Assembly: GCA_965650335.1 (NCBI GenBank) | Contig: CBFGOI010000024.1 | Location: forward strand, 1 to 46,969 | DNA from: Paradesertivirga sp965650335 | GTDB lineage: Bacteria > Bacteroidota > Bacteroidia > Sphingobacteriales > Sphingobacteriaceae | Direction of reading: 5' to 3' | Length of the DNA: 46,969 nucleotides | In this document: positions 6,690 through 16,046 of the stretch, piece by piece | Position numbering within the stretch: position 1 is the stretch's first letter | Layout: each line of letters begins with the position of its first letter | Program-made: the position numbers and the translations under genes | Notes under the pieces: model-generated | Told to the model about the DNA's origin: nothing | What the model saw: the letters and a program-made list of their open reading frames with translations, nothing else | The model's database searches: none

Positions 6690-9134
6690 TTAATTGTTTT
6701 GTTCTTCTCTTCTTTTCCGCCTGGCTTCCTGTCTTTTTTCTCTATTAGTTTGTGGTTCTGTGTTTATCTGCTGCTGTGATTGATTTGCAGGTGCAACAGG
6801 TTTATTATCAGATGATTTTGGTGTTACTTTCTTTTGAGATACTGTATCAAGAGGTTCATCAAATTCTATATCATCGGGTGTTGCTAAGGAATCTACCATG
6901 ACAGAATCGACTGTTACCGTGTCTCTCGGGATCACAGTCGGACATTGATATTCCCGCGTTATTTCAACTGTTGGTTTAGGGAATGGGCCGTAGGTGTAAC
7001 CTGTCGATGGATCGTGATACACCTTTTCCATAAATTTACCAAAAATAGGTAAGGCCGTATGCGAACCTTCGCCTGTGCCTGATGTTCTGAAATGAACGCT
7101 TCGTTCATCGCAGCCCACCCACACACCGGTTACCAAATCTTTTGTGATGCCCATATACCAGCCATCTACGAAATCTGAGGACGTTCCGGTTTTACCACCA
7201 ATTTGATTTCCTTTTTTCCAAAGATCCCATTCCCATAAAGATTGAGAGGTACCGCCCGGTTCGTCTATTCCCCCACGGAACATGTAGAGCATTAGCCAGG
7301 CAATTTCTTCACTGATTACTTGTGTTTGTTTTGTTTTGAATTCCTGGATTACGCGCCCATCATTGTCTGTAATTTTATAGACTAAAATTGGTTCTGTTCT
7401 TTTTCCCTTATTTAAGAAAGTACCATAAGCTTTAACCATTTCATACACAGAGACATCGTTAGATCCTAAGCTTACTGAAGGAACAGATTTTAATTTGCTT
7501 TCTATCCCACATTCATGAGCGTACTTCACCACATTGTCCCAGCCAACTTTTTCGGTTACTTGTGCTGTAACAGAATTGACCGAACGTCCCATGGCATGTC
7601 TCAAGGTCATTTCCCTTCCGGAGAAAGAATAGTCTGCATTTTTGGGTTCCCAGTAAAGGGTTTTATTGTTCTCCTGGTACGCAATTTTTACCGGCCTATC
7701 CACAAATTTATCGCAGGGACTCATTCCGCTCTCTAAAGCAGCCAGGTATGCGAATGGTTTAAACGTGGAGCCAGCCTGACGTTTGGCCTGATTAACATGA
7801 TCAAAATTGAAGTGTTCGAAATCAACTCCGCCAACCCAAACCTTAATATGTCCATTCATCGGATCCAGCGTCATCATCCCGGTATTAAGTATTTTGGCAT
7901 AGTACTTAATTGAATCAATCGTTGAAAATTCCACCTCTTTTGTGCCATTCCAGTTAAAAACCTTCATCTTTTTAGGCTTATTAAGGTAGTAATTAATTGA
8001 ATCAGGGTTGTTATTGTACTTTTTCTTTAAATAGCTATATAAAGGAAGTCTTTGGGCAGCCTTTTCAGGGAAGTCTTTAATCTCATCACCGTTAGAGTCT
8101 CTCCATGGATTCTGATCTCCCCAGGCATTATTTAGTCGTTGTTGAAGGACCTTCATTTGTTCCTTCATTGCTTCTTCCGCATATTGCTGAAGTTTGGAGT
8201 CGATCGTAGTATAGATCTTTAATCCAGATTCGTAAAGGTCATACCCATTCGTTTCGCACCAATCTTCAAGATATCTGGCGACAGCCGAACGTAAATATGA
8301 ATCACCCCGGGTATCTTCAATAACATCTCCTTTAGTGATGCCCAGTGGCCTGGATTTGTACTTTTGATATTCCTGTTGAGAGATATAGCCATATTTTTCC
8401 ATTTGCGACAGCACTACGTTGCGTCGTTCAAGGGTTTTTTCAGGGTTGTTATCGGGATTGTAAGTAGTGGTAGCTTTTAACATCCCGACAAGCATGGCCG
8501 AGTGCTCAATACTTAATTTTTCAGGCTCTTTATTGAAATACTTTTTTGCTGCAGTTTTTAATCCATAGGTGTTTCTGCCGAATGTTACAGTATTAAAATA
8601 CATGGTTAGTATTTCATTCTTCGAATACTGATGTTCCAGCTTCAAGGCTGTTGTCCATTCCTTTAGTTTGTAAACCAACGTTCTTGCGATGGGTATATGT
8701 CTTATAAAACCCTGTTGTTTATTATTGCGGGTCCTGTAAAGGTTTTTAGCAAGCTGCTGAGTTATGGTGCTTGCTCCTCGTTTATCACCAGAAAAAGTTG
8801 AGGCTAAACTTGAAAAAACAGAATATATATCGACTCCATGATGCTTATAAAAACGCACATCTTCTGTTGCGATAAGAGCATCAATGGTACCTTGGGTAAT
8901 TTGTTTAAAATCTATAGGAGTACGGTTTTCCTTAAAATACTTCCCGATAAGTTTGCCATCAGCCGTATAAAGTTCTGAGGCAATCTGCATAGTAGGCTTT
9001 TTAATATCCCGGTAGGTTGGAGAATAGCCGAAAAGTCCAAGGAAGTTTATTTCAATGGCGCAGAAAAGTAAAAGAATAAAATAGATTAGGATGCTGAAGT
9101 ATCTAAGGGGTTTGTTCCCAATTTCTTTGAACAT
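6690..9134 (-). CDS. Penicillin-binding protein 1A (bifunctional PG synthase)
   Basis: This class A PBP polymerises lipid II glycan chains and cross-links peptidoglycan in the periplasm, anchored by one N-terminal membrane helix (about 11-36). The transglycosylase domain (GT51, about 55-240) shows the catalytic TEDVRFYKHHG (E91) and STITQQLAKN (122-131). The transpeptidase domain (about 420-700) shows STFK (S456 nucleophile), SVN (518-520) and KTGTS (648-652), all intact. The 814-residue length is normal for PBP1A. The last 100 residues are Pro/Gln/Lys-rich and low-complexity, ending RRKRREEQNN; this tail is probably disordered. The downstream neighbour is the peptidase-barrel protein. A class A PBP is certain; the 1A versus 1B label is less so. 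Confidence 0.93.
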   Translation of the reverse strand: MFKEIGNKPLRYFSILIYFILLLFCAIEINFLGLFGYSPTYRDIKKPTMQIASELYTADGKLIGKYFKENRTPIDFKQITQGTIDALIATEDVRFYKHHGVDIYSVFSSLASTFSGDKRGASTITQQLAKNLYRTRNNKQQGFIRHIPIARTLVYKLKEWTTALKLEHQYSKNEILTMYFNTVTFGRNTYGLKTAAKKYFNKEPEKLSIEHSAMLVGMLKATTTYNPDNNPEKTLERRNVVLSQMEKYGYISQQEYQKYKSRPLGITKGDVIEDTRGDSYLRSAVARYLEDWCETNGYDLYESGLKIYTTIDSKLQQYAEEAMKEQMKVLQQRLNNAWGDQNPWRDSNGDEIKDFPEKAAQRLPLYSYLKKKYNNNPDSINYYLNKPKKMKVFNWNGTKEVEFSTIDSIKYYAKILNTGMMTLDPMNGHIKVWVGGVDFEHFNFDHVNQAKRQAGSTFKPFAYLAALESGMSPCDKFVDRPVKIAYQENNKTLYWEPKNADYSFSGREMTLRHAMGRSVNSVTAQVTEKVGWDNVVKYAHECGIESKLKSVPSVSLGSNDVSVYEMVKAYGTFLNKGKRTEPILVYKITDNDGRVIQEFKTKQTQVISEEIAWLMLYMFRGGIDEPGGTSQSLWEWDLWKKGNQIGGKTGTSSDFVDGWYMGITKDLVTGVWVGCDERSVHFRTSGTGEGSHTALPIFGKFMEKVYHDPSTGYTYGPFPKPTVEITREYQCPTVIPRDTVTVDSVMVDSLATPDDIEFDEPLDTVSQKKVTPKSSDNKPVAPANQSQQQINTEPQTNREKRQEARRKRREEQNN

Positions 9135-9255
9135 TTTTTTATTTTTACAATGATAAGGGTCGGGTTAGCGTAAATACAAGCTTAAACAATACAAACATAT
9201 AAAAGATTGTAGGCATTCACATTTATCTTGGGTATAGATCCGAACTTTCTCTGAA

Positions 9256-10035
9256 TTAATCCAGCAGCTTAAATTTATCCGCATCTTTTAAAAACGGAAA
9301 TAATTTTCTCGCTTTAATAACTTCATCTTTCGAAATTGAAAATGTATACAAATCTTCATCGTTTGGTTTATAATAAACTGTTTTTCCATTAGGGTCGATG
9401 CACATTGAATCGCCTGAATGGTAAACTTCGTTGCCGTCATGACCAACCCGGTTTACACCAATTACATATGAAAGATTTTCGACCGCACGGGCGGGTATTA
9501 GCGCACGCCAGTGCATTGAGCGACGCTCGGGCCAATTTGCTACGATTAACAATAAATCGTATTCCGGTTCTGTATTTCTTAACCATACCGGAAAACGAAG
9601 GTCGTAGCAAATAGCGGGACAGATCTTCCAGCCATTTAAGTCCACTATCAGTTTGTCTTTCCCGGGGGTATAAAAATCATCTTCTTTAGCTAATCCGAAG
9701 AGATGTCTTTTGTCGTATTTTTCGAATGTGCCATCCGGACGCATCCAAATTAATCTGTTATAATAATTGTTATTTTCTTTGATTATAAGGCTTCCTGTTA
9801 TTACACATTCAAAGCGTTTAGCTTGCTGTTGCATCCATTGCATCGTTCGGCCATTCATTTCTTCGGCCAATTCCGCAGTGTTCATAGAAAAACCCGTATT
9901 AAACATTTCCGGAAGTACAATTAAGTCGGTTTTTTCTCTTATTCCCGACAATCGCAGACTAAGGTTTTTGAGATTTTTTTCTATATTTTCCCAAAATATG
10001 TAAGCCTGGAATGTTGTTATTTTTAACACGCTCAT
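9256..10035 (-). CDS. Omega-amidase, nitrilase family (YafV/NIT2-like)
   Basis: A carbon-nitrogen hydrolase of 259 residues with the complete Glu-Lys-Cys triad: E43 in VLPEMFNTGF, K109 in YDKRHLF, and C143 in CPAICYDLRFPVW. Closest in kind are the omega-amidases YafV/NIT2, which hydrolyse alpha-ketoglutaramate and alpha-ketosuccinamate, the by-products of glutamine or asparagine transaminases. It lies 26 bp downstream of the YbdL-like aminotransferase gene on the same strand. That is the expected pairing: the transaminase uses glutamine to re-aminate alpha-keto-methylthiobutyrate to methionine, and the amidase makes the reaction irreversible. Assignment beyond the nitrilase superfamily rests on length, motifs and this partner. 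Confidence 0.85.
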   Translation of the reverse strand: MSVLKITTFQAYIFWENIEKNLKNLSLRLSGIREKTDLIVLPEMFNTGFSMNTAELAEEMNGRTMQWMQQQAKRFECVITGSLIIKENNNYYNRLIWMRPDGTFEKYDKRHLFGLAKEDDFYTPGKDKLIVDLNGWKICPAICYDLRFPVWLRNTEPEYDLLLIVANWPERRSMHWRALIPARAVENLSYVIGVNRVGHDGNEVYHSGDSMCIDPNGKTVYYKPNDEDLYTFSISKDEVIKARKLFPFLKDADKFKLLD

Positions 10036-10061
10036 TAATGTTCTGTCTTAATGAATAAAAA

Positions 10062-11207
10062 TTAAACTTTAGTTAATCTTTCAACGGCATTTTCTAAAGT
10101 TTCTTGCTTTTTGGCGAAGCAAAATCTTATCACTCCGAAATCGGTTGATTTTGAGTAAAATGCAGAAGTTGGAATAGATGCAACGCCGAACTTTTCTGTT
10201 AATCGTTTGGTAAATACAACGTCATTTTCGTCTGTTAAATCCCGAATTCCAACACATTGAAAATAAGAACCTTCACAAGGTAGCAGTTGAAAACGTGTTT
10301 GAAGTAATAATTTTCTAAAAAAGTTTCGTTTTTCTTCGAAGAACGTTTTTAGCGTTTCGTAGTAATCAGTATGCAACAGCATATCTGCAATAGCATATTG
10401 TACAGGAGAATTAACACTAAACACCAGGTATTGATGTACCTTTCTGAATTCATTCATTAAGGCCTCTGGTGCCAAACAATAGCCGATTTTCCAGCCCGTG
10501 TTGTGAAATAATTTGCCAAATGAAGTGGAAATAAAACTTCGCTCGCGCAATTCCGGATATCTGGCCATGCTCAAGTGTTCGTTGCCATCGTATACCATAT
10601 GCTCATAAACTTCATCGCTGAGAATAAGTATATCGGTATCTTTTGTGAGTTTTATAAGGTGATTGATATCCTCTTGCTTAAGAATGGTGCCTGTGGGGTT
10701 TTGCGGGGAATTAAGAATAATCATTCTCGTGCGGTTCGATATAAGCTTTTTCACCATATTCCAATCAATAACATAATCAGGAGGTGAAAGCTCGAATGGC
10801 TTTACAAGCCCACCTAAAAGTTTAATTGAGGGTGCGTAAGAATCGTAGGCGGGTTCGAAGATAATTACTTCATCTCCGGGGTGGATAACAGAAGCAAGTG
10901 CAGTGAAGATGGCTTGTGTTCCACCGGCAGTAACAGTTACTTCCTTTTCAGGATGATATTCTGCACCATATAATCTGTTCATCTTTTCTGCTATTCTTTC
11001 ATTTAAAACTGGCACTCCGCCCATGGGGGCATACTGGTTTTTACCACCGAGCATATATTTATTGGTTAATTCAATAAGTTCGGCCGGTCCTTCGAAATCA
11101 GGGAATCCCTGGGAGAGATTGATGGCATTGTTGTCTGCAGCGAGTTTAGACATCACCGTAAATATCGTGGTGCCAGTATTTGGAAGTTTGGAATTAAAAT
11201 GGATCAT
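10062..11207 (-). CDS. Methionine/glutamine-type aminotransferase (YbdL-like)
   Basis: A PLP class I/II aminotransferase of 381 residues. It shows NLSQGFPDF (30-38), PQNPTG (168-173), SDEVYEH (197-203) and the PLP lysine in SFGKLFHNTGWKIGY (K232). These match the YbdL/kynurenine-glutamine transaminase K group, which prefers methionine, glutamine and aromatic residues. The ATG at 11207 is chosen because MIHFNSKLPN begins family-like sequence; the frame stays open back to 11408 but reads as non-family sequence, and the divergent DinB-like gene starts at 11341. The omega-amidase gene follows 26 bp downstream, supporting a methionine-salvage or glutamine-transaminase role. Confidence 0.87.
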   Translation of the reverse strand: MIHFNSKLPNTGTTIFTVMSKLAADNNAINLSQGFPDFEGPAELIELTNKYMLGGKNQYAPMGGVPVLNERIAEKMNRLYGAEYHPEKEVTVTAGGTQAIFTALASVIHPGDEVIIFEPAYDSYAPSIKLLGGLVKPFELSPPDYVIDWNMVKKLISNRTRMIILNSPQNPTGTILKQEDINHLIKLTKDTDILILSDEVYEHMVYDGNEHLSMARYPELRERSFISTSFGKLFHNTGWKIGYCLAPEALMNEFRKVHQYLVFSVNSPVQYAIADMLLHTDYYETLKTFFEEKRNFFRKLLLQTRFQLLPCEGSYFQCVGIRDLTDENDVVFTKRLTEKFGVASIPTSAFYSKSTDFGVIRFCFAKKQETLENAVERLTKV

Positions 11208-11340
11208 CGGCGGCAAAATAACGATTTGCAGTTTCTTTAGACAAGTTTTAATGAACTTATCTGGAACTCGTTTAGTGCATAAAAGTTGTATTTTGCTACA
11301 ATCTAAAATATCCAAACGAGAATCTTTAACAGTAATTCTA

Positions 11341-11805
11341 ATGCACAAACAAGTCGAATCGCTAAAGGCAACAAGAAAATTTTTATTAAACCTGATTGCC
11401 GACCTCACAGTTGACGAATTGAATAAAATTCCTTCCGGATTTAATAATAATATAATCTGGAATCTGGCACATCTGATCGCAAGCCAGCAAGGAGTGTGTT
11501 ATAAAAGGGCAGGGCTGGACATGGTTGTCGAGGAGTCTTTTTTCGAGGCCTATAAGCCAAATACTAAGCCTGAATGTTTTGTTGAAAGCCAGGAGATCGA
11601 AGTAATTAAAGGAATGTTTATTTCTACCATAGACATGTTTGAGAGCGACTTAAAAAAAGGAATTTTTGAAATTTATCCGAGCTGGACTACAAGATATGGA
11701 GTGGAATTGAAGAATATCGGCGACACGCTTACTTTTTTGCCTTTTCATGAAGGTTTGCATTACGGATATATTATGGCCCTTAAAAGAGTTGTAAAGAACA
11801 TTTGA
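11341..11805 (+). CDS. DinB-like (DinB_2/YfiT) metal-binding protein
   Basis: A 154-residue four-helix-bundle protein of the DinB superfamily. Three histidines in the usual places suggest a metal site: H44 in WNLAHLIAS and H136/H140 in PFHEGLHYGY. The core of the family starts with MHKQVESLKATRKFLLNLI, so the ATG at 11341 is used. Further upstream the frame is open only as the complement of the divergent aminotransferase gene. DinB-like proteins include thiol (bacillithiol/mycothiol) transferases and proteins of unknown role; nothing here separates these. The gene is divergent from the aminotransferase. Confidence 0.8.
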   Translation: MHKQVESLKATRKFLLNLIADLTVDELNKIPSGFNNNIIWNLAHLIASQQGVCYKRAGLDMVVEESFFEAYKPNTKPECFVESQEIEVIKGMFISTIDMFESDLKKGIFEIYPSWTTRYGVELKNIGDTLTFLPFHEGLHYGYIMALKRVVKNI

Positions 11806-11818
11806 CCGTTTGATTGAA

Positions 11819-11945
11819 TAAAAAAAGGGTTGGACTTGGTCCAACCCTACATCTACCTATGAAAAATGTCCTTTTGGGGAAGGACACTCTCTTATACTTT
11901 TATTGGTTATCAGAAGTTACACAACATTTTATTTATTTTAATATT
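11819..11945 (-). ncRNA. Candidate small RNA with two hairpins and terminator
   Basis: The 446-bp gap 11806-12251 has no credible protein gene. On its minus strand two perfect hairpins follow each other. The first is TGTCCTT/AAGGACA (11886-11867) with a 6-base loop. An 18-base spacer (TTTTTCATAGGTAGATGT) follows. The second is AGGGTTGGAC pairing with GTCCAACCCT (11848-11826), followed directly by T7, a textbook terminator. No minus-strand gene ends here that would need a terminator, so a short independent transcript is the simplest reading. The 5' end is not visible (no exact TAnnTTTG upstream), and the start shown is arbitrary. The family is not recognised. The rest of the gap up to 12251 shows nothing I can name. 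Confidence 0.4.
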
Positions 11946-12251
11946 TTAAGTTAATTCTCTGACTATAAGTGTGTTTGTTTTTTGGGTTAGATTTCAGATT
12001 CTGGTGACTGTCTCAGAAATGAGTTTATCGCCCTGCCTTTCAAAACTGTTGATGTGCGGGTGATAATTTTAATGTTATTCAATGGTTTAACTCGTTCGTT
12101 TAACAAATAGTTGTATTTTCGTTTCGTCTATTTTAATCTTTAGTTAATGATTCCTCAGCTACTGGTCATTAATTTGTTTGGTTTTTTCTTTACAGATTAG
12201 TTATACAAGGATTTGTTATCTAATTAATTTTAATGTTTTCTATCTCAAACT

Positions 12252-13436
12252 ATGCTCTCAAATACCGAACTCTTACAAAAGATATTAGATACCATTGAAG
12301 AAGGGGGGCACCTGGATGTCGCGGAAAAGAAGGATATTGTAGAAAAGCTGACCACGAGTGAGGTGAAGTTCAGAAACGCTTTCCAATATTCGGCGATAGG
12401 AATGGCTTTGGCGGATGTTGATGGACGTTGGATAGATGTAAATCCAGCTCTCTGCGAAATGTTGGGATATTCTAAAAATGAGTTGTCTGAGCTTACTTTT
12501 CAGGATATTACCTTCCAGGAAGATTTGGTGCAAAATCTGAAGTATATTGAACAGGTTCTAAATCGGGAAATTGACACTTTTCGTATGGAAAAGCGATATC
12601 TCCATAAAAATGGAAATATTGTATGGGCGCTGGTAACTGTGTCGCTAATGTGGAATGACAAGGAGAATGATGCCGATTTTTTTATTGCGCAGATAATTGA
12701 TATAACTCAATCTAAAGAATTAGTTGCGCAATTAGAGGTGAAAAACTCTCAGCTAAATCTCACGTCGATAGATCTTAGAAATAAAATTGAGCAGTTAGAA
12801 GAGTTTAACCGGATAGTTGCTCACAATCTAAGAGGCCCCGTCGGAAATATCTTGCAGCTGAGCGAGATGCTTCATGAAGAAAAAGAAGCGGTGGATTTTT
12901 ACGTTCCGTTGTTGAAAGAGGCCAGCGCGAGTTTAGACAGTACTTTAAAGGATTTAATAAAAATACTGGAGATTAAACTAAACAAATCTATCGCTTTTCA
13001 GCACTGTTTTTTTGAAGAAATAGTTTCGAAGGTGAAAAGCATGCTGAATATTCAAATATATAATCAAGGGATCAGGTTTATTACAGCTTTTGAGGTTGAA
13101 AGTATCGACTATCCATCTGTGTATTTAGAAAGTATACTGTATAATCTTATAAGCAATGCGATAAAATACAGAAAGCAGCGTGCGATTCCCGAAGTGAAAT
13201 TGAGGACTTATAGAGAAGACGAAAGGGTAGTTCTCGAAGTTTCGGACAATGGTTTGGGAATTGATTTAAAGAAATACGGGCATCAGATCTTTAAATTGAA
13301 TAAAATTTTTCATAAAGGATTTGACAGCAAAGGTTTGGGTTTATTTATTCTGAAAAATCAAATAGAAACTTTAGGTGGGAGTATTTCGGTGAAAAGCGAA
13401 CCAGATATTGGGTCAACGTTTAAAGTTGTGTTTTAA
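12252..13436 (+). CDS. Cytosolic PAS-domain histidine kinase
   Basis: A 394-residue sensor kinase without membrane segments. A PAS domain spans about 36-155 (FQYSAIGMALADVDGRW through DITQSKELV). It is followed by a short coiled coil and a HisKA-like dimerisation helix with the phospho-acceptor in IVAHNLRGPVGNI (H191), an HNLRxP variant common in Bacteroidota. The HATPase domain (about 285-394) has NLISNAIKY, DNGLGID and SKGLGLFILK boxes. Its stop overlaps the start of the CheY-like gene (TAATG), so the two are translationally coupled and likely form one two-component pair. The stimulus is unknown. Confidence 0.88.
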   Translation: MLSNTELLQKILDTIEEGGHLDVAEKKDIVEKLTTSEVKFRNAFQYSAIGMALADVDGRWIDVNPALCEMLGYSKNELSELTFQDITFQEDLVQNLKYIEQVLNREIDTFRMEKRYLHKNGNIVWALVTVSLMWNDKENDADFFIAQIIDITQSKELVAQLEVKNSQLNLTSIDLRNKIEQLEEFNRIVAHNLRGPVGNILQLSEMLHEEKEAVDFYVPLLKEASASLDSTLKDLIKILEIKLNKSIAFQHCFFEEIVSKVKSMLNIQIYNQGIRFITAFEVESIDYPSVYLESILYNLISNAIKYRKQRAIPEVKLRTYREDERVVLEVSDNGLGIDLKKYGHQIFKLNKIFHKGFDSKGLGLFILKNQIETLGGSISVKSEPDIGSTFKVVF

Positions 13437-13819
13437 TGGAGCACGATACAACCATCGCAATTGTTGATGATGACAGGATTTTTCATCTGTTAACCCGCAG
13501 GATGCTAGCAAAAACAGGCCGAGCGGAAAAAATCCTGGAATTTTATGATGGGCAGGAAGCTTTAACCTATTTAAAAAACAATCTGAATGAAGTAGCAAAC
13601 TTACCAGATTTGATATTTCTTGACACTGAGATGCCGTTTATGGATGGCTGGCAGTTTCTTGATGAATACAGCGAGCTGATCTTACCAAAACCTATTGTTG
13701 TTTATATTGTAAGTTCGTCCATCAGCGTTTTAGATCATGAGAAATCCCACCATTATAAAAAAGTTAAAGGGTTTGTAATTAAACCCTTTAATCGCGAAAA
13801 AATGATGGAAATATTATGA
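13436..13819 (+). CDS. Single-domain response regulator (CheY-like)
   Basis: A 127-residue receiver domain with no output domain. The acidic pair is D11-D12 (IAIVDDDRIF), the phospho-acceptor is D63 in LIFLDTEMPFMDGW, the switch serine lies in YIVSSS (about 93-95) and the lysine is K116 in FVIKPF. It starts within the stop codon of the PAS kinase, making them cognate partners. Its output must be through a protein partner or a phosphorelay. Confidence 0.9.
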   Translation: MEHDTTIAIVDDDRIFHLLTRRMLAKTGRAEKILEFYDGQEALTYLKNNLNEVANLPDLIFLDTEMPFMDGWQFLDEYSELILPKPIVVYIVSSSISVLDHEKSHHYKKVKGFVIKPFNREKMMEIL

Positions 13820-13843
13820 CCTGAAAAGTTGATCTTGACTTAG

Positions 13844-14140
13844 TTATTGGGCGTCGTATATCACTACTTTCTCAAATAATACTCTAAAACTATCTAAAAA
13901 GGCTTTATGTAAGGGATGAACCTGATAGACATCATGGCCAGCTAAGTCATCAAAAACAATCAGTAAAGAAAAAGTATAAGTGGTATCAACAACCGGTCTG
14001 TCTATTGCAGCTGGTGTTCCGATATAAATTGATCTGATTGTCTCAATAGTTTGCAGTGATTCTAATCCTGCCTTAAAAGATTGTTTTGTTTCTTCGGATG
14101 TATCGGCTTTAAGCCAGAATAATACATGGTGTGTAAGCAT
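13844..14140 (-). CDS. Stress-responsive Dabb (alpha/beta barrel dimer) protein
   Basis: A 98-residue protein matching the Dabb domain: MLTHHVLFWLK at the start, a central helix ending in GLESLQTIETIRSIYIG, then YTFSLLIVFDD and YQVHPLHKAFL. Dabb proteins form ferredoxin-like dimeric barrels; characterised relatives include stress-induced plant proteins and some cyclases, but most bacterial members have no known reaction. It is convergent with the response regulator gene, 24 bp away. Confidence 0.82.
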   Translation of the reverse strand: MLTHHVLFWLKADTSEETKQSFKAGLESLQTIETIRSIYIGTPAAIDRPVVDTTYTFSLLIVFDDLAGHDVYQVHPLHKAFLDSFRVLFEKVVIYDAQ

Positions 14141-14250
14141 GTTTCGATTTTTAAAGTGGCAAATATATTAGAATGGTAGTTATTCTGCAGTAAATAGTAT
14201 AAAAGCTTTTTTGCTTCAATAATTTCTACTGTGATTTGCCAACATAGATT

Positions 14251-14288
14251 ACAGGGAAGCCGAAATGCTCACTACTAAACTTCCCTGT
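14251..14288. repeat. 9-bp inverted repeat in the gap before the M48 gene
   Basis: ACAGGGAAG (14251-14259) and CTTCCCTGT (14280-14288) are perfect complements around a 20-base loop. No T tract follows on either strand, so it is not a normal terminator. It lies in the 242-bp gap between the Dabb gene and the 3' end of the M48 protease gene; the rest of that gap shows nothing recognisable. Confidence 0.4.
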
Positions 14289-14382
14289 CCGCCTCATCGC
14301 ACTTATCTTCTAGCGGAAAGTATTTTCCCGACGCCAATATTCTTCTGATGAAATTATATAGAGCTTTTTTCGATCGCGTATT

Positions 14383-15822
14383 CTATTTTTCAATCACCTT
14401 TATTAATGTTCCGGAACTAAGCCTGTCGGTTAATTTCATTCCATTCAGGATTGCCAGTTCTTCTAATCTTGCAGAAGGAGTATTAAAACTGCGGAGCGCC
14501 TGATCTAAAGTACTTGCTTGCTTAACGGTTTTTATACGTACCCTTTCTGGTTTTTTATTTATTTTGGAAGCATCAGTTAAGATGTTGAAACTCTGCATTG
14601 AATTTGTAAAATACTGATTATAGCTATTGAAATCTGCCGCAGTACTTACACCCAGCATATGGTAAATATTGTCGCCTTGCTGAATCAGGTAGGATAGCGT
14701 TCTAAGTGTACCTTGTTCTTGTTTTTGATCGGCAACCATGGCAATAGCTCTTAGTCCGTTTACGGTAGTTTCCCGGGAATCTACCAGGGTAAGATTGTTT
14801 TGCTGCAAAACTGCACTGGCAGCTTCCTGAAGTGTTTTTCCCGGAGCCATCGTTAGCATCATCATTGCTTTCCCATTGCTAGGTGCCATTTGAAATACCT
14901 GGGGTGAGTTTTGATATTTCCATCCTGTTGGTATCTGGAATTGGAACTTTAATACTGGGTGATAAAATACAAAGTTCTCCACAAAGCCCTGTTTAGGATC
15001 TTCTCCGTATATTATACCGTCAATTCTTTGAAGATAAGTATTCCGGTTAACCTGTGGGTTTGTTAAGCTGAGTTTTTGAGCCCATTCTGTGGCCAGTTTA
15101 TTTACTGTTACATTTCTGCTTCCAGGATTGGGGTGTGTGGATAAGAAATCAGGGAGTTCTTCTGCACCACTTCTGGCTGCATTTCTTTCCAGAGTTGTAA
15201 AAAAGCCTGCCATTTCATGAGCATCATATCCAATTTTTGAAGAGTATTCTACTCCCAGCTCATCGGATTGACGTTCATCATCGCGACCAAATTTTAAAAA
15301 TAAAAGTCCTAAGCCCTGAGACGCTTGTTGGGCAAATCGTCCGAACTCTGGTGAAATTACCATACCTGCAATGAGCCCCACCTGTCCCAATATTGCATTC
15401 CTTTGTTGAACCACTGAATGGCGTGCAGTAATGTGTCCTATTTCGTGGCCCAGAACCCCCGCAAATTGAGCTTCATTATTAAAGTTAGCCATAATCCCAC
15501 GGGTGAAATAGACATAACCACCTGGCACTGCAAATGCGTTTATAACTTCCGAATCAACTATTCTGAACTGGTAATTTAGCCCTGGCCGGTGAGAAATAGC
15601 CGCCATTGCCTTACCCTTTTGAGTGATGAAATCTTGCAAAGACTTGTCGTCGTATAGGCCATATTGCGCTATGATTTGCGGATCGGCCTCTTGCCCCATG
15701 GCAATTTCCTGTGCTTCGGACATCAGTACTACTTGCTTTTTGCCTGTAACCGGATTTACAGCACATGAGTCTATGCACAACATCGTTGCAGCCATAAACG
15801 AGATTAAAATATATCTTTTCAT
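14383..15822 (-). CDS. M48-family metalloprotease lipoprotein (BepA/LoiP-like)
   Basis: A 479-residue zinc metalloprotease. The N-terminus has a lipoprotein signal with lipobox IDSC (C20), so it is probably lipid-anchored in the envelope. The M48 domain (about 35-245) shows HEIGH at 126-130 and the third ligand in DDERQSDELG (E183), followed by LSTHPNPGSR. A second region (about 275-415) has a PsbP-like look found in Bacteroidota M48 proteins. The C-terminal 50 residues end in ILNGMKLTDRLSSGTLIKVIEK, a LysM-like tail. E. coli relatives BepA and LoiP handle outer-membrane protein quality control; that role is inferred. It stands alone, with no operon partner. Confidence 0.87.
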   Translation of the reverse strand: MKRYILISFMAATMLCIDSCAVNPVTGKKQVVLMSEAQEIAMGQEADPQIIAQYGLYDDKSLQDFITQKGKAMAAISHRPGLNYQFRIVDSEVINAFAVPGGYVYFTRGIMANFNNEAQFAGVLGHEIGHITARHSVVQQRNAILGQVGLIAGMVISPEFGRFAQQASQGLGLLFLKFGRDDERQSDELGVEYSSKIGYDAHEMAGFFTTLERNAARSGAEELPDFLSTHPNPGSRNVTVNKLATEWAQKLSLTNPQVNRNTYLQRIDGIIYGEDPKQGFVENFVFYHPVLKFQFQIPTGWKYQNSPQVFQMAPSNGKAMMMLTMAPGKTLQEAASAVLQQNNLTLVDSRETTVNGLRAIAMVADQKQEQGTLRTLSYLIQQGDNIYHMLGVSTAADFNSYNQYFTNSMQSFNILTDASKINKKPERVRIKTVKQASTLDQALRSFNTPSARLEELAILNGMKLTDRLSSGTLIKVIEK

Positions 15823-16046
15823 AAGAGAAGCTTAACTGGTGGTGTTTATGAATTTATCTATAGTTAATTTAACAATTCAATATTCAGGCCAGAATATCTT
15901 TTGTCGAAGAAAAAATATTTAAAGAGCGTTGTAGGTAATATTTTCTTGTAAAAGCTGTTCTATCAAGAATAGTTTGCTCGTTTTTGTAAACACTTTTATC
16001 ATTTTTATTGTACTAACCTGTGATTTTAGCGCAGGCAGAATTATAT

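Noticed and set aside
11023..11340. 106-codon N-terminal extension of the DinB-like protein
   Set aside because: It is the complement of the aminotransferase gene; the family-like sequence starts at 11341.
11208..11408. 67-codon N-terminal extension of the aminotransferase
   Set aside because: It lacks family similarity and would run over the start of the divergent DinB-like gene at 11341.
14160..14382. RNA gene in the gap before the M48 gene
   Set aside because: Only one inverted repeat without a T tract is visible, and no promoter element.
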